Of a DNA stretch of 64,000 nt, positions 51,498 to 60,878 are shown one piece after another (positions within the stretch are counted from its first letter, which is position 1; every line of letters begins with the position of its first letter). Source of the DNA: Pseudomonadota bacterium. GTDB taxonomy: Bacteria > Pseudomonadota > Gammaproteobacteria > Burkholderiales > Rhodocyclaceae. The stretch is from NCBI GenBank assembly GCA_018241685.1, contig JAFEDJ010000069.1:124001-188000 (forward strand), given 5' to 3'. The notes below the pieces were generated by a model, which was given only the letters and a program-made list of their open reading frames with translations, did no database searches and had not been told where the DNA came from. Made by a program: the position numbers and the translations under genes.

Positions 51498-52946
51498 ATG
51501 TCGTTTTCCGAACTCGGGCTCATCCCTGAAATCCTGCAGGCCGTCACCGACGCCGGCTACTCCGAACCCACCCCGATCCAGCGCCAGGCGATTCCCGTCG
51601 TCCTCGCCGGACACGACGTCATGGGCGGAGCCCAGACAGGCACGGGCAAGACCGCCGGGTTCACGCTGCCGCTGCTGAACCGCCTGGCCCGTCACGCCAG
51701 CACCTCGACCAGCCCGGCCCGCCACCCGGTACGTGCGCTGATCCTCGCACCGACGCGCGAACTGGCGATGCAGGTGTTCGAGTCCGTAAAGCTGTACTCC
51801 AAGCATCTGCCCCTGCGCAGCACCTGCATCTATGGCGGCGTCGACATGAACCCGCAGATCCAGGAGCTCCGCCGCGGCATCGAGATCGTTGTGGCAACCC
51901 CGGGCCGCCTGCTCGATCACGTCCAGCAAAAAACCATTGCCCTCGGCCAAGTCGAGTTCCTGGTGCTGGATGAAGCCGACCGGATGCTCGACATGGGCTT
52001 CATCCCAGACATCCGCCGCATCCTCTCACTGCTGCCAGCCAATCGCCAGAGCCTGCTGTTCTCGGCCACCTTCTCGGACGAGATCAAGAAACTCGCCGAC
52101 CAGATGCTGAAGAATCCGCAACTCATCGAAGTGGCCCGCCGCAACATGGTCAGCGAGACGATCACCCACATCGTCCATCCCGTTTCCAGCGGCCTCAAGC
52201 GCAACCTGCTGGCTCACCTGATCCGCCACGAAGACCCATCGAATCAGGTTCTGGTTTTCGTGGACACCAAGTTCGCCTGCAGTCGGCTCGCCCACTTCCT
52301 CGAACGGCATGACATCTCCGCGGACTCCATCCACGGCGACAAGAGCCAGCAAGCCCGCACCGAGACACTCGACAATTTCAAGAGCGGCAAGATCCGCGTG
52401 CTAGTGGCCACCGACGTCGCAGCCCGCGGCCTCGACATCGAAGACCTGCCCTCGGTGATCAACTTCGAACTCCCCCACACCGCCGAAGACTACGTCCACC
52501 GCATCGGCAGAACCGGTCGAGCTGGCAAGAAGGGGAAAGCAGTATCGTTGGTCAGCGCCGAAGAGCGGCATCGTCTGGCCGACATCCAGAAACTGATCAA
52601 ACTGGAAATCCGGCAGGAGGTCGTCCACGGCTATGAACCGGAAGCCGACTTCTTCGAAGGCGAAGCAGGCCGTCGGCGCAAGGCTCCGGCAGCGACCTCT
52701 CGCCAGCAATCGGAAAGCAGTCCAAGCGATCGTCGCAAACCCAGCGAACGGGAGCGCCCCGCACCCCGGGGCCGCAAGCCCAGCCACATCGCACCAGACG
52801 GCTTCGACTTCAGCAAACCCTACGAAGCGCCAAAAGATCTTTCCCAACAGGCAGGCAGCACAACAACCCCTGCCGCGGGACGTGAAATTCACAAAGCCCA
52901 GCGTCCTATCGCATTTCTGCTCGGCGGCCTTGGACGCAAGGCCTAA
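51498..52946 (+). CDS. rhlE: DEAD-box RNA helicase RhlE
   Basis: A 482-residue ATP-dependent RNA helicase for ribosome assembly or RNA turnover. It starts MSFSELGLIPEILQAV, the typical RhlE start with Q motif (PTPIQRQAIP). Motif I is AQTGTGKTAGF, then PTRELA, TPGRLLD, DEAD (VLDEADRMLDMGF), SATF, and the C-terminal VATDVAARGLDIEDLP and HRIGRTGRAG. The tail of about 110 residues is rich in Arg, Ser and Pro, as often in RhlE. Followed by a bidirectional terminator. Confidence 0.94.
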   Translation: MSFSELGLIPEILQAVTDAGYSEPTPIQRQAIPVVLAGHDVMGGAQTGTGKTAGFTLPLLNRLARHASTSTSPARHPVRALILAPTRELAMQVFESVKLYSKHLPLRSTCIYGGVDMNPQIQELRRGIEIVVATPGRLLDHVQQKTIALGQVEFLVLDEADRMLDMGFIPDIRRILSLLPANRQSLLFSATFSDEIKKLADQMLKNPQLIEVARRNMVSETITHIVHPVSSGLKRNLLAHLIRHEDPSNQVLVFVDTKFACSRLAHFLERHDISADSIHGDKSQQARTETLDNFKSGKIRVLVATDVAARGLDIEDLPSVINFELPHTAEDYVHRIGRTGRAGKKGKAVSLVSAEERHRLADIQKLIKLEIRQEVVHGYEPEADFFEGEAGRRRKAPAATSRQQSESSPSDRRKPSERERPAPRGRKPSHIAPDGFDFSKPYEAPKDLSQQAGSTTTPAAGREIHKAQRPIAFLLGGLGRKA

Positions 52947-52976
52947 CAGAATCCACAGAGAATCCACAGCAGCTTT

Positions 52977-53001
52977 GGTAATGCGCCCACCGCGCATTAC
53001 C
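52977..53001. repeat. Inverted repeat after rhlE
   Basis: GGTAATGCGC and GCGCATTACC form a perfect 10-bp inverted repeat with a 5-base loop, 31 bp after the rhlE stop and just before the terminator hairpin. It could protect the mRNA end or bind a protein; no T-run follows. Confidence 0.55.
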
Positions 53002-53018
53002 ACCAACACAGTAAAAAA

Positions 53019-53050
53019 AGAAAAAGCCCTGATTTCTCAGGGCTTTTTCT
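53019..53050. terminator. Bidirectional intrinsic terminator (rhlE / tRNA-His)
   Basis: AGAAAAAGCCCTGA and TCAGGGCTTTTTCT form a perfect stem with a 4-base loop; the A/T arms supply a T-run on each strand. It ends rhlE on the plus strand and tRNA-His on the minus strand. Confidence 0.95.
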
Positions 53051-53059
53051 TTTATATTC

Positions 53060-53136
53060 TGGGGCGACATACCGGGATCGAACCGGTGACACCTGGAATC
53101 ACAATCCAGTGCTCTACCAACTGAGCTAATGCCGCC
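53060..53136 (-). tRNA. tRNA-His (anticodon GTG)
   Basis: A 77-nt tRNA with encoded CCA. The 8-bp acceptor with an extra 5-prime G opposite C73 is the hallmark of tRNA-His. The anticodon loop TTGTGAT gives GTG. The D arm GCTC/GAGC and the T loop TTCGATC are normal. The bidirectional terminator follows. Confidence 0.97.
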
Positions 53137-53211
53137 ACTGCTGACTTTCAAAAAAACATCTCAAAGCTTTAGCCGACAAGTACTTTCACTTGAGCAACTT
53201 CAAGCCTCAGC

Positions 53212-53238
53212 AAAAAGGCCAACCCTTTGGAGTTGGCC
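53212..53238 (-). terminator. Intrinsic terminator after tRNA-Thr
   Basis: On the minus strand GGCCAAC and GTTGGCC form a perfect 7-bp stem with an 8-base loop, followed by TTTTT. It lies 12 bases after tRNA-Thr, so the two tRNAs are probably separate transcripts. Confidence 0.9.
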
Positions 53239-53250
53239 CGAATGCATTTA

Positions 53251-53326
53251 TGGTGCCGCTGACCGGAATCGAACTGGTGACCTTCGCATTACGAATGCGC
53301 TGCTCTACCGACTGAGCTACAGCGGC
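53251..53326 (-). tRNA. tRNA-Thr (anticodon CGT)
   Basis: A 76-nt tRNA with encoded CCA. Acceptor GCCGCTG pairs with CAGCGGC. The anticodon loop TTCGTAA gives CGT for the codon ACG. The anticodon arm is the same as in E. coli thrW. Followed by an intrinsic terminator. Confidence 0.97.
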
Positions 53327-53372
53327 TCCAAGAGCTGCGCATTATACATATAGCTCGTACGCCATGCAACAC

Positions 53373-56300
53373 TCAATTGCGAATAATGCGCCAATTGACC
53401 ACGCGTGGCTCTCCTCCCTCCGAAATCGAACTGCCATAAAGCTTGGAGCTCCCGGTCACGTCCGTCCCCAGCACCCTAATACTCTGGCCGGTACTCGTGC
53501 GGAACCGGACAAGCGACGTATCCGTCAAACCAGCAATACCCGCTAAGTACGGTATGGTTGAACTCAAACCCTGCGCATTGACGGTGGTCAGGACACTCTG
53601 ACCGCTACCATAATGGACGGAATAAAGAGTGCCATTCACACTCGCATTGCAGGGATCACTGGTCAGGAGGGTACCAACCCAGGTCAATACGCCGTCATTT
53701 GCCTGCAAATTAAGGACAACCCGCTCCCGGCTAACCAGCGTACTGACGCCACTGATGGTTTGCGACTGAGTACCTGTCAGATCGTAATACCATCCCATCG
53801 GAGTCGATGCAGAGAGCGTCGCACCGGCCAGCAGATCGCTCACCGGCACCAAGTTCGCGCGCGTGACGGGAAACGCCGAAAAGCCGGAAGGAAACGCCAA
53901 TTGATTGCTCTCCGCACCAAAAGCAGCGCTCTTGGTGCCATCCTGCACGGCGTACATGGTTTGCTGCTGCACGTTGTTCAGATCCTCCGCAGCCAGCAAA
54001 CGCCCCGTCCCAACAAAAACGTAACGCTTGAGATCATCCGCAGAATATTCAATCTTCGGCGCAGTCGTGATGGGCTGCCCTACCCCGCCAATTGAGAATT
54101 CAGCGATCTTCATCACCAACGGCAAATCCCGATCTTCACTCGTAAAATCAAAACGCCACAGTTTGCCATCCAGATCACCTCCATACACGTAGTCGAGCGT
54201 GTAATCCTGATAGCTAGGCGTATATCCCTCCACCTGCGCCAAACCAGAAGGCGTCGTAGAGGAGCCGCTGCCCGTATAGACCGGAGCGGATCCCAGAAGC
54301 GCCCCGGTCTTCGCGTTCAAAATAAAAATGGCCCCCTCTCCAGGGTGCCCCCCCGCCGTATTGTTGTAACCACTGGTCAAGATCACAACCCACCCCCAGC
54401 GCCGGGTCTTGGCAATCAAAGGCCGCCCAAAACTGAAACCCATATCGGGATGCGTGTACTCCCACAGAACCTTCCCCGCCGCCGCAGCCTCAGAAGAGGG
54501 CAGGCTTGTGAAATTAGTTACGTCCATGGCTACGAAACTACGCCCACCCTTCCCCTGCCCAACAACCAAGAGGCTGCGCCAGTCAGAAGCCAGGGATGCG
54601 CCAAAAGAACTCAACTTAGCGCCAGTCCGGGCGAAATCCACATCCCGAATCTCCGCCGTAGCATCCATGTAGTAGTGATGAGCATAAGACGTGCGGGCGA
54701 GCGCCTGCAAACCACTCACTTCCGGATTCGCGTCCGGCCCCGCATACAAAAAATAGGGCACAACGGCCATGACCTCGTTACCGGCATTGGAGGATGAGCC
54801 GGCATCAATCGCATGCAACATGCCATCATTCGCCCCGACAAAAATCATCGGTCTCCGGCCTGTATTAGCTGTCTTGAACACGGAATAACCGGGATTAGCC
54901 CCATCTGCATAGCTGGCACTCGGATCGCCAAGATAGACGACCTTGGAATCGACGATATCCCCCAGTAGCCCACCCCTTTGCCTGTAGAGGTTTGAAGTAC
55001 TCGCGGTACTCTCGTATGTACGATCCCCCCTCAGATAATTCAGGATACGCTGACCATCCGTTGCGTCGCCTGCAGGGACCGCAACCGTCTTGCTCAGATT
55101 GAGCTGTTGCGTACTGCTCAAATTAGACCACTGAAACGGAGTCGCAACCAATTCGGCGGACGAGGGCGACACTTTGGTCTTATCCGTAGGAGCCAACGTC
55201 ACGATCCTGCGTCCGGAGCTACCCTGCGCGCTCAATTTTGTCGAAGCACTCCACAAAGTCGTGGATTGACTTTGATCGCTCAACACCAAACTTGGATCGA
55301 CAGAATTAACCTGCACCGCCTTGACATCACCCGACCATAACGTTGCGTCATAGTAACTCTGGTACGTATTGGCCCCCCCCGTTGTAGCACTGATCGTGGA
55401 GGTCGACAGAGCTGCGCCAGTCGCGGCACCACTACCCGAAGCAATGCTCTGGAATGCGGCCTCAAGGCCCGCCTTCATCGCATCCGGATTATTGGCCGTG
55501 TAATAGTTATCAGGCAGAGCTGCGCCTGAGAACGTGCGACCGGCCCGATTCCAGTAGTCCCCACTAGCGTAAAGACCTATGGACTTGTCCTGCTTCACGT
55601 ATCCACCGTATTTTGCCGCCAGCCAGTACTGGTTCTTGGCAATATAGCCACTTTCCATCACGTCCATCCAATAGGTCGTGACATTCTGCTTCACGGTTGT
55701 GCTGATGTCCGGACGGAGATTCGATGCATGCGCATAATATGCGAGACCGGCAATGAAATAGCCGCCATTGCTTATTCCCAGAGACCCCAGGGATCCGATG
55801 CCCTCCGCTGTACCAACCGCATCAGTCCAGGCTTTAGTCGTCGCATAACTTCCCATGGCCGAGCTTGCGCCATCCACATCGGACGGCCAGGTCACGGAAG
55901 TTGCCCCTGACAAGTTCCAGTCATAGTTTGTGTTTGTATCACCGATTCCGATGACGTAATTCTTCTTGCAAGCCAGCGGTCCACTATTCGGATATTTGGC
56001 ATCCGCCGCAGGATCGTTCCAGGTCGTAAAAACGGGAAAACCATCCTTTAATGTCGCATTCAATCCGGAAACATAAGAGGCGGTAGGAGACTTATGTTCG
56101 AAATATTTAATAACCTCAGCATATAGCTCACTCACTGGATCGTAGTATTTATACCCCTGCGAGTTCAAACCAAACTTGTTCAGATAATTGATGGCACCAC
56201 TATTGGCCACGTCCGTGGCGCCATAGGGATTCGTATAAAAGTACCCACTTTCGGATATTTCATTCGAAATCGACTGAACCTTCGCCCGTAAAACACCGCC

Positions 56301-57299
56301 ATCCTTTTGGTTGTTCGAAACGCCATTGGCATCTGTAGAAGATGCCGCATTCAACGCCAGGTATCCAAAGGCTCCAAAATACATCTTTTCCTTGTAGCGC
56401 TGCATCAGGCCAACGGGCTTGTAAACCGTTTTCGTCCCTGTTGAATCCTTGTACGCGACACAATTCGCCTCGGAACTCGCCGCACCGGTACTGTCGTCAC
56501 GGCATACCTCGACATTTACGTCCCACGATGCGCACGCCACACCGGAAGTGCAGTTGCTCGGGGAATTGCCGCTGGAACTCCATGTCCAGGGATTGGTCGT
56601 TGTTGTCGTTGTCTTGCCATTCTTGGTCGTCGTGGTCACCTTGACCTGCCCAAAACGGACCTGGGTTCCCATGCCTCCGTTGCGAATCCAGACATCTCCG
56701 GAGCCATAGGTGGTGAGATCAAGGCCGGTATAATTCTTCACGTTGGCCTGCGCCAGGAGACGGTCGGGAAAGTTGTTGGTCAAATAACTTCCCTGTGTGG
56801 ACGCATAAGCCCGTTGCAGTACGGTGCGACCATACGGAGCACTGCTTGGGGCATGGGCAAAATCCTGCGGCTCATCGATGAGGCGGTTACCTCCGGTCAA
56901 TACCCACCGGAATGTATCGGCCCCCTGCATCGTCGCCCAGTTCATGAAGTTCCCGCTCCATTGGTTATTGCAGGCATAGCCGGAGCTGGACTGGGTCAGG
57001 GAACCGCTGGGTGTGAAGTAGTTGACTCCCCCTACAGTCGTATAGGTATAGCATTTTTCCGGTACGAAATAGCCGATATACCGCGTAGCGCCAGAAGTAT
57101 CGAAGGTGTCCGTCTGATACGCTCTTGTGATTGCTGTCGGAAATTCAACGGACAGCGCCAGCATGACGTTTGCCGGGACATCGGCAACGAGAACTGGCTG
57201 ATCAGCCAACGGGGTCGTGGCGGCTCCCCCACCCATCGGGGCTCCGATAGTCAACGAAAGAGCCACCCACGAATGCCACAGGAAAGTATTTTTTTTCAT
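53373..57299 (-). CDS. pilY1: Type IV pilus tip/assembly protein PilY1
   Basis: A 1308-residue exported protein that sits at the pilus tip and aids assembly, surface sensing and adhesion. The signal peptide is MKKNTFLWHSWVALSLTIGAP and following residues. The N-terminal 600 residues are variable and contain a Thr-rich stretch at about residue 230. The C-terminal beta-propeller domain is conserved: RPMIFVGANDGMLHAIDA, LLVVGQGKGGRSFVAMDVT and YVYGGDLDGKLWRFDF. AAGGA lies 8 bases before the ATG. It is the last gene of the minor-pilin unit. PilY1 is linked to c-di-GMP signalling in Pseudomonas. Confidence 0.93.
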   Translation of the reverse strand: MKKNTFLWHSWVALSLTIGAPMGGGAATTPLADQPVLVADVPANVMLALSVEFPTAITRAYQTDTFDTSGATRYIGYFVPEKCYTYTTVGGVNYFTPSGSLTQSSSGYACNNQWSGNFMNWATMQGADTFRWVLTGGNRLIDEPQDFAHAPSSAPYGRTVLQRAYASTQGSYLTNNFPDRLLAQANVKNYTGLDLTTYGSGDVWIRNGGMGTQVRFGQVKVTTTTKNGKTTTTTTNPWTWSSSGNSPSNCTSGVACASWDVNVEVCRDDSTGAASSEANCVAYKDSTGTKTVYKPVGLMQRYKEKMYFGAFGYLALNAASSTDANGVSNNQKDGGVLRAKVQSISNEISESGYFYTNPYGATDVANSGAINYLNKFGLNSQGYKYYDPVSELYAEVIKYFEHKSPTASYVSGLNATLKDGFPVFTTWNDPAADAKYPNSGPLACKKNYVIGIGDTNTNYDWNLSGATSVTWPSDVDGASSAMGSYATTKAWTDAVGTAEGIGSLGSLGISNGGYFIAGLAYYAHASNLRPDISTTVKQNVTTYWMDVMESGYIAKNQYWLAAKYGGYVKQDKSIGLYASGDYWNRAGRTFSGAALPDNYYTANNPDAMKAGLEAAFQSIASGSGAATGAALSTSTISATTGGANTYQSYYDATLWSGDVKAVQVNSVDPSLVLSDQSQSTTLWSASTKLSAQGSSGRRIVTLAPTDKTKVSPSSAELVATPFQWSNLSSTQQLNLSKTVAVPAGDATDGQRILNYLRGDRTYESTASTSNLYRQRGGLLGDIVDSKVVYLGDPSASYADGANPGYSVFKTANTGRRPMIFVGANDGMLHAIDAGSSSNAGNEVMAVVPYFLYAGPDANPEVSGLQALARTSYAHHYYMDATAEIRDVDFARTGAKLSSFGASLASDWRSLLVVGQGKGGRSFVAMDVTNFTSLPSSEAAAAGKVLWEYTHPDMGFSFGRPLIAKTRRWGWVVILTSGYNNTAGGHPGEGAIFILNAKTGALLGSAPVYTGSGSSTTPSGLAQVEGYTPSYQDYTLDYVYGGDLDGKLWRFDFTSEDRDLPLVMKIAEFSIGGVGQPITTAPKIEYSADDLKRYVFVGTGRLLAAEDLNNVQQQTMYAVQDGTKSAAFGAESNQLAFPSGFSAFPVTRANLVPVSDLLAGATLSASTPMGWYYDLTGTQSQTISGVSTLVSRERVVLNLQANDGVLTWVGTLLTSDPCNASVNGTLYSVHYGSGQSVLTTVNAQGLSSTIPYLAGIAGLTDTSLVRFRTSTGQSIRVLGTDVTGSSKLYGSSISEGGEPRVVNWRIIRN

Positions 57300-57326
57300 C
57301 TTCAGCATCCTTATCGACGCCAACAG

Positions 57327-57992
57327 CTATTTGATACGTGTAGTGATGATAGCCTGGGTATATGTCAGGGTATTTCTCGGCCCATCACTGCGGATCGTCA
57401 CCCGATACAAAGGCAGGGAAATAGACCCTGGCTTATCCTGGCGATAGGAGCCCCCCAGTTCATAATTATCCGACACCGAGCACTTGGTTTCATCCGACGG
57501 GCCGTAGTCAGAGCACATCCGCTCGATCAGGAAGCGAACCTTATTGCCATCCTCCGAGGTTCCATCGGTCGCATTCGGCCGGATTCCGAACTTAGCATCG
57601 AATGTCGTGGTGTCCTTGATGATGACCGGCACCCCATTGCTATCGGCCTCCAGCAAACGCGGCCAATAGTTCATTGCCAGCCACTTGGCCGATGCACCCG
57701 CGCAGGCTGCGACGGTAGGAACACACTCAGCCGTGGTCTGATCCTTGAAGTCAGCCCTTTGCATCGCAGCCATTGCGGCATTGAGCCCCACGGTGGTGTG
57801 GTTAACCGAATCACGCCGGAAGGCGAGATTACCCGACAGGATCGTCGACGTATCGACGGACCTGAGCAGTGAGATTCCGCCGAGCATCATGATGACGAGA
57901 ACCACTAATACAATGGCCAGCACCGCACCTCGGGAACGGGACGCGAGTACGGCGGAACGCATTCGAGACGGCATGGTGGCACCCGGGGTCAT
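57327..57992 (-). CDS. pilX: Minor pilin-like protein PilX
   Basis: A 221-residue inner-membrane pilus assembly protein. The N-terminus RSRGAVLAIVLVVLVIMMLGGISLL is a long hydrophobic helix of the PilX type, without the usual glutamate at position 5 of true pilins. The body has the typical MQRADFKDQT-like helix and two or more cysteines. The ATG at 57992 overlaps the pilW stop (ATGA). It lies between pilW and pilY1 as in most type IV pilus operons. Confidence 0.86.
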   Translation of the reverse strand: MTPGATMPSRMRSAVLASRSRGAVLAIVLVVLVIMMLGGISLLRSVDTSTILSGNLAFRRDSVNHTTVGLNAAMAAMQRADFKDQTTAECVPTVAACAGASAKWLAMNYWPRLLEADSNGVPVIIKDTTTFDAKFGIRPNATDGTSEDGNKVRFLIERMCSDYGPSDETKCSVSDNYELGGSYRQDKPGSISLPLYRVTIRSDGPRNTLTYTQAIITTRIK

Positions 57993-59233
57993 TTGGGCGT
58001 GGCTTTCATGTTTCTCAACGGGATCACCCAATCAAAGACTTGGTACCCATACTTTTGCTCGTCGGTACTCAGAGTCCGACTGACCTGCCGTGCAGCCGGC
58101 AAGTCGGCGAACAGAACAAGCGTCGTGGGTTTCGTATTGCTGACCACCACCTGAGGCGTCCGCACAATGACGCCGATCCGAATCGCCTTGATCTGGTCGA
58201 TCTTCTGCTCCGTCGCCGTCTTGCCATCCGTCAGCTTTGCCAAGGTCCACTCTGAATCGGCTGGTGACACCCATTCGTCGACCACATTGTCATTTGGAGT
58301 TCCACCGACACCATCATCAACGCCATACCTCGCCTTGATGAGAATTACGTTTTCACCAAACGGTTCGGCCCCACGACGCTGCAAGAGATCATATTCGACG
58401 AGTTCTCCATTCGTATTCACGGAGAGCAGCGAGAACGTCGATGCTGTCTCTGCCCCCAAAGGAAAAATCGAAGGACTCGAAGCACTGATCGACGTTGGCA
58501 ACAGCCCATAGGAAGTACTCGCGCTATTCAGCCTGATGCTCGAATAGGAAGCCGGTGCGACAACCGCCGCCGATGCAGGCATGACCTTGTAGCCGAACGA
58601 CGCATCGGTCACAGGCAACCCGCTGGAATAATTGCTGGCAACCTGAACGACTTGGCAATCACCTGGAGCAACGGATAGATCCTGTGGAACGGACAACAAG
58701 AGGTCATTACTGGAACCTGCCGAAGCCCCAATTGCGACCCCGTTCGGATTGCTCACCAGCAAAGTCGAGCCATCGGAAGTCGAAAATGCGATACCGCGAT
58801 TTGCCGATGGGGAACTCCCGGCCATCACCATCAGGATATCCGAACCCGTTCCGCCATCGAGGATGCCTACAGGCAGCACCCGGACCGCCGTCGGAAATGA
58901 CGTGAACGGAGCTGGATAAGCAGTAGAAGCAGGCAAAAGCGTAGCGCCGTTGCGCTTCGCCTTGAGGCTGCATCCCCAGATATTACGCCCCTGGACGAAT
59001 GATCCACCGGCCTGCTCGAACAACGCATTAAGCCTGGCGGCAGAAATCGCCACGGTCTGCGCGGCATCGGCCGTGTTTCCGATATTGCGCCTGAACATGT
59101 CGCTGGCAGTGAAGGAGCGAATTACCACCAAGGATGCAATCAACCCCACTACCAGACCGATCATCACCTCAACAAGGCTGACCCCGCGCATGCTTTCTGG
59201 CAAGCCCCGGCGAAAGACAGGATTCATACGCAT
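57989..59233 (-). CDS. pilW: Minor pilin PilW
   Basis: A 414-residue minor pilin. The prepilin cleavage site is MRG|VSLVEVMIGLVVG, with Glu5, followed by a hydrophobic helix. The rest is a large beta-rich domain, longer than ordinary pilins, as is normal for PilW. The end YGYQVFDWVIPLRNM is typical. The start lies 8 bp after pilV. With PilV, FimT and PilX it primes pilus assembly. Confidence 0.88.
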   Translation of the reverse strand: MRMNPVFRRGLPESMRGVSLVEVMIGLVVGLIASLVVIRSFTASDMFRRNIGNTADAAQTVAISAARLNALFEQAGGSFVQGRNIWGCSLKAKRNGATLLPASTAYPAPFTSFPTAVRVLPVGILDGGTGSDILMVMAGSSPSANRGIAFSTSDGSTLLVSNPNGVAIGASAGSSNDLLLSVPQDLSVAPGDCQVVQVASNYSSGLPVTDASFGYKVMPASAAVVAPASYSSIRLNSASTSYGLLPTSISASSPSIFPLGAETASTFSLLSVNTNGELVEYDLLQRRGAEPFGENVILIKARYGVDDGVGGTPNDNVVDEWVSPADSEWTLAKLTDGKTATEQKIDQIKAIRIGVIVRTPQVVVSNTKPTTLVLFADLPAARQVSRTLSTDEQKYGYQVFDWVIPLRNMKATPK

Positions 59234-59241
59234 GGCCGATC

Positions 59242-59682
59242 CTAAAAAAGCAACGCCCTGGTTTCATATGCACCGGCGACTTCGCGCCCACCATTCGACG
59301 TCGTTCCTGGCACAGACCAGGTGATATTCAGGCGCACAACGAGAGTCGTCGTCGTTGCATGGGAAACTGAGGCGAACTCAGTGGTGACCTGCGCATTGGG
59401 GAGGCGACTGGCCCCTTGGACACGATTATTCAGCCACGCAGTAAACTGGCTACCGCTGGGGCTCGCAAAATCCACGGCAACATTACTGAGGTTATATACC
59501 GTCATCTTTGCTATCAGTTCGTCCGCCAGCATCGCCGCCTCGGTACGAAACTGGCTATCCGTGGCAATCTTCATGGATGCAGCCTGAAAACCGATCAGGC
59601 CGAGCAGGCCAAGGGAGAAGATCAACAATGCAACCAGAGCTTCAAGCAACACATAACCGGTAGCATTCCCCTTCTTATTCAT
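59242..59682 (-). CDS. pilV: Minor pilin PilV
   Basis: A 146-residue minor pilin. The processing site is in GNATG|YVLLEALVALLIFSLG, with Glu at position 5 of the mature protein. GLLGLIGFQAASMKIATDSQFR follows, typical for PilV. GAAGGAG lies 5 bases before the ATG at 59682; the longer upstream reading is not supported. It sits between fimT and pilW in the operon. Confidence 0.9.
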   Translation of the reverse strand: MNKKGNATGYVLLEALVALLIFSLGLLGLIGFQAASMKIATDSQFRTEAAMLADELIAKMTVYNLSNVAVDFASPSGSQFTAWLNNRVQGASRLPNAQVTTEFASVSHATTTTLVVRLNITWSVPGTTSNGGREVAGAYETRALLF

Positions 59683-59692
59683 CACAACTCCT

Positions 59693-60310
59693 TCAAGCTG
59701 TCGGACACTTGTCGATCGACACCAGGGGCTGGCAGGCAAACGGCGTGCCGGAGGCGAGCGAAGGATCACATGCCTTGATGCCACCACCGGGAGTTACGAA
59801 TACGCATAACGCCCGGTCCGATAGTGTACGTGTTACCCGATAAACCTGATATTCGGTAATGGCCCCCCCCGTAATGCCCGTGACTCTGCCGCTTCCAGTG
59901 AACACGAGACTGGCCGGACCGCTCAGGGTGATATCGGACGATATCTCCTTCATCGTGTAGCTATTTACGTATGCCAGATCCGTGTCAACGAGCGGCGCAT
60001 AACTATCGTCAAGAACCCGGACCGCCCAGTTTTCCCCGTTATTCACGGCGGTCAACGCAACGATCCCTGCTTTCGATGGCGCAGTATCGGTCAGCAGGAA
60101 TTCCACACGCGCATTACGACGAATTGCTTCCACTTCCGCCTGACGCAAGCCGTTCTGCAGGATCTCGGCCGCCGAACTGACGGAATTTCGCCGAATCCAG
60201 TCGCCCAATTGAGGCATTGCAATGGCCGCCAATATACCGATGATCGCAATGGCCACAACCAGTTCGATCAAGGTCGTACCTCGTCCGCAGCGATGATGTC
60301 CGATCAACAT
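59693..60310 (-). CDS. fimT: Minor pilin FimT/GspH type
   Basis: A 205-residue minor pilin. The processing site CGRG|TTLIELVVAIAIIGILA has Glu5. The GspH/FimT domain follows, including RNSVSSAAEILQNGLRQAEVEAIRRNARVEF. C-terminal cysteines are present (CVFVTPGGGIKACD and two later). The ATG at 60310 overlaps the pilE stop by 7 bases. It helps initiate pilus assembly. Confidence 0.88.
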   Translation of the reverse strand: MLIGHHRCGRGTTLIELVVAIAIIGILAAIAMPQLGDWIRRNSVSSAAEILQNGLRQAEVEAIRRNARVEFLLTDTAPSKAGIVALTAVNNGENWAVRVLDDSYAPLVDTDLAYVNSYTMKEISSDITLSGPASLVFTGSGRVTGITGGAITEYQVYRVTRTLSDRALCVFVTPGGGIKACDPSLASGTPFACQPLVSIDKCPTA

Positions 60311-60729
60311 GAAGTCGCATCCTTGGTCATCAACCAACAGGACTGGGTTGTTGACGCCGGAGTCTTTGACGTCTTGCTCCCCGACTGATCGATTGTGTAC
60401 GAATAGCCGCTCATACCCTTCGCCGCCTGACCTGTCGCCGTGACGGTAAATGTCGTGGCTGTACATGCAACGCCGACGGAGAACGGCGCGTCCGAAAAGA
60501 CAGCCGACAAATCAGGACATGTCCCCGCCGTCGCATTCCCGTAATAGCTTCGCATCGAATTGAAGTTCTGCTCCATGCGCACCTTGGCCTCCGACAAGGC
60601 TTCGGTTCCCTGTGCGATCTTGCCCCTCACGATATGTGCCGTGTAAGCCGGCACCGCAATCGAAGCCAGAATCCCAACGATCACGACGACCACCATCAAC
60701 TCTATGAGCGTCATGCCACTCTGTTTCAT
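60304..60729 (-). CDS. pilE: Type IV minor pilin PilE
   Basis: A 141-residue pilin. The cleavage site is MKQSG|MTLIELMVVVVIVGILA, followed by SIAVPAYTAHIVRGKIAQGTEALSEAK. A C-terminal disulfide loop is formed by the last cysteines (SCWLMTKDATSC). AAGGAG lies 6 bases before the ATG; the TTG codons upstream are not needed. It is the first gene of the minor-pilin run, whereas in Pseudomonas pilE comes last. A major pilin role is less likely given the gene context. Confidence 0.88.
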   Translation of the reverse strand: MKQSGMTLIELMVVVVIVGILASIAVPAYTAHIVRGKIAQGTEALSEAKVRMEQNFNSMRSYYGNATAGTCPDLSAVFSDAPFSVGVACTATTFTVTATGQAAKGMSGYSYTIDQSGSKTSKTPASTTQSCWLMTKDATSC

Positions 60730-60878
60730 TGTTCTCTCCTTCAACCCTAGACTGGCCCAGCCACCGATGAAATGCGAGCTTCATACGACTGACGGTGTGT
60801 GAATCCCGACAGACGGTAGCAAGCTCTAGTCTGGAATGGCTATTGTGGACTCATCAATATCGTCACAGCCGCGTGCCG

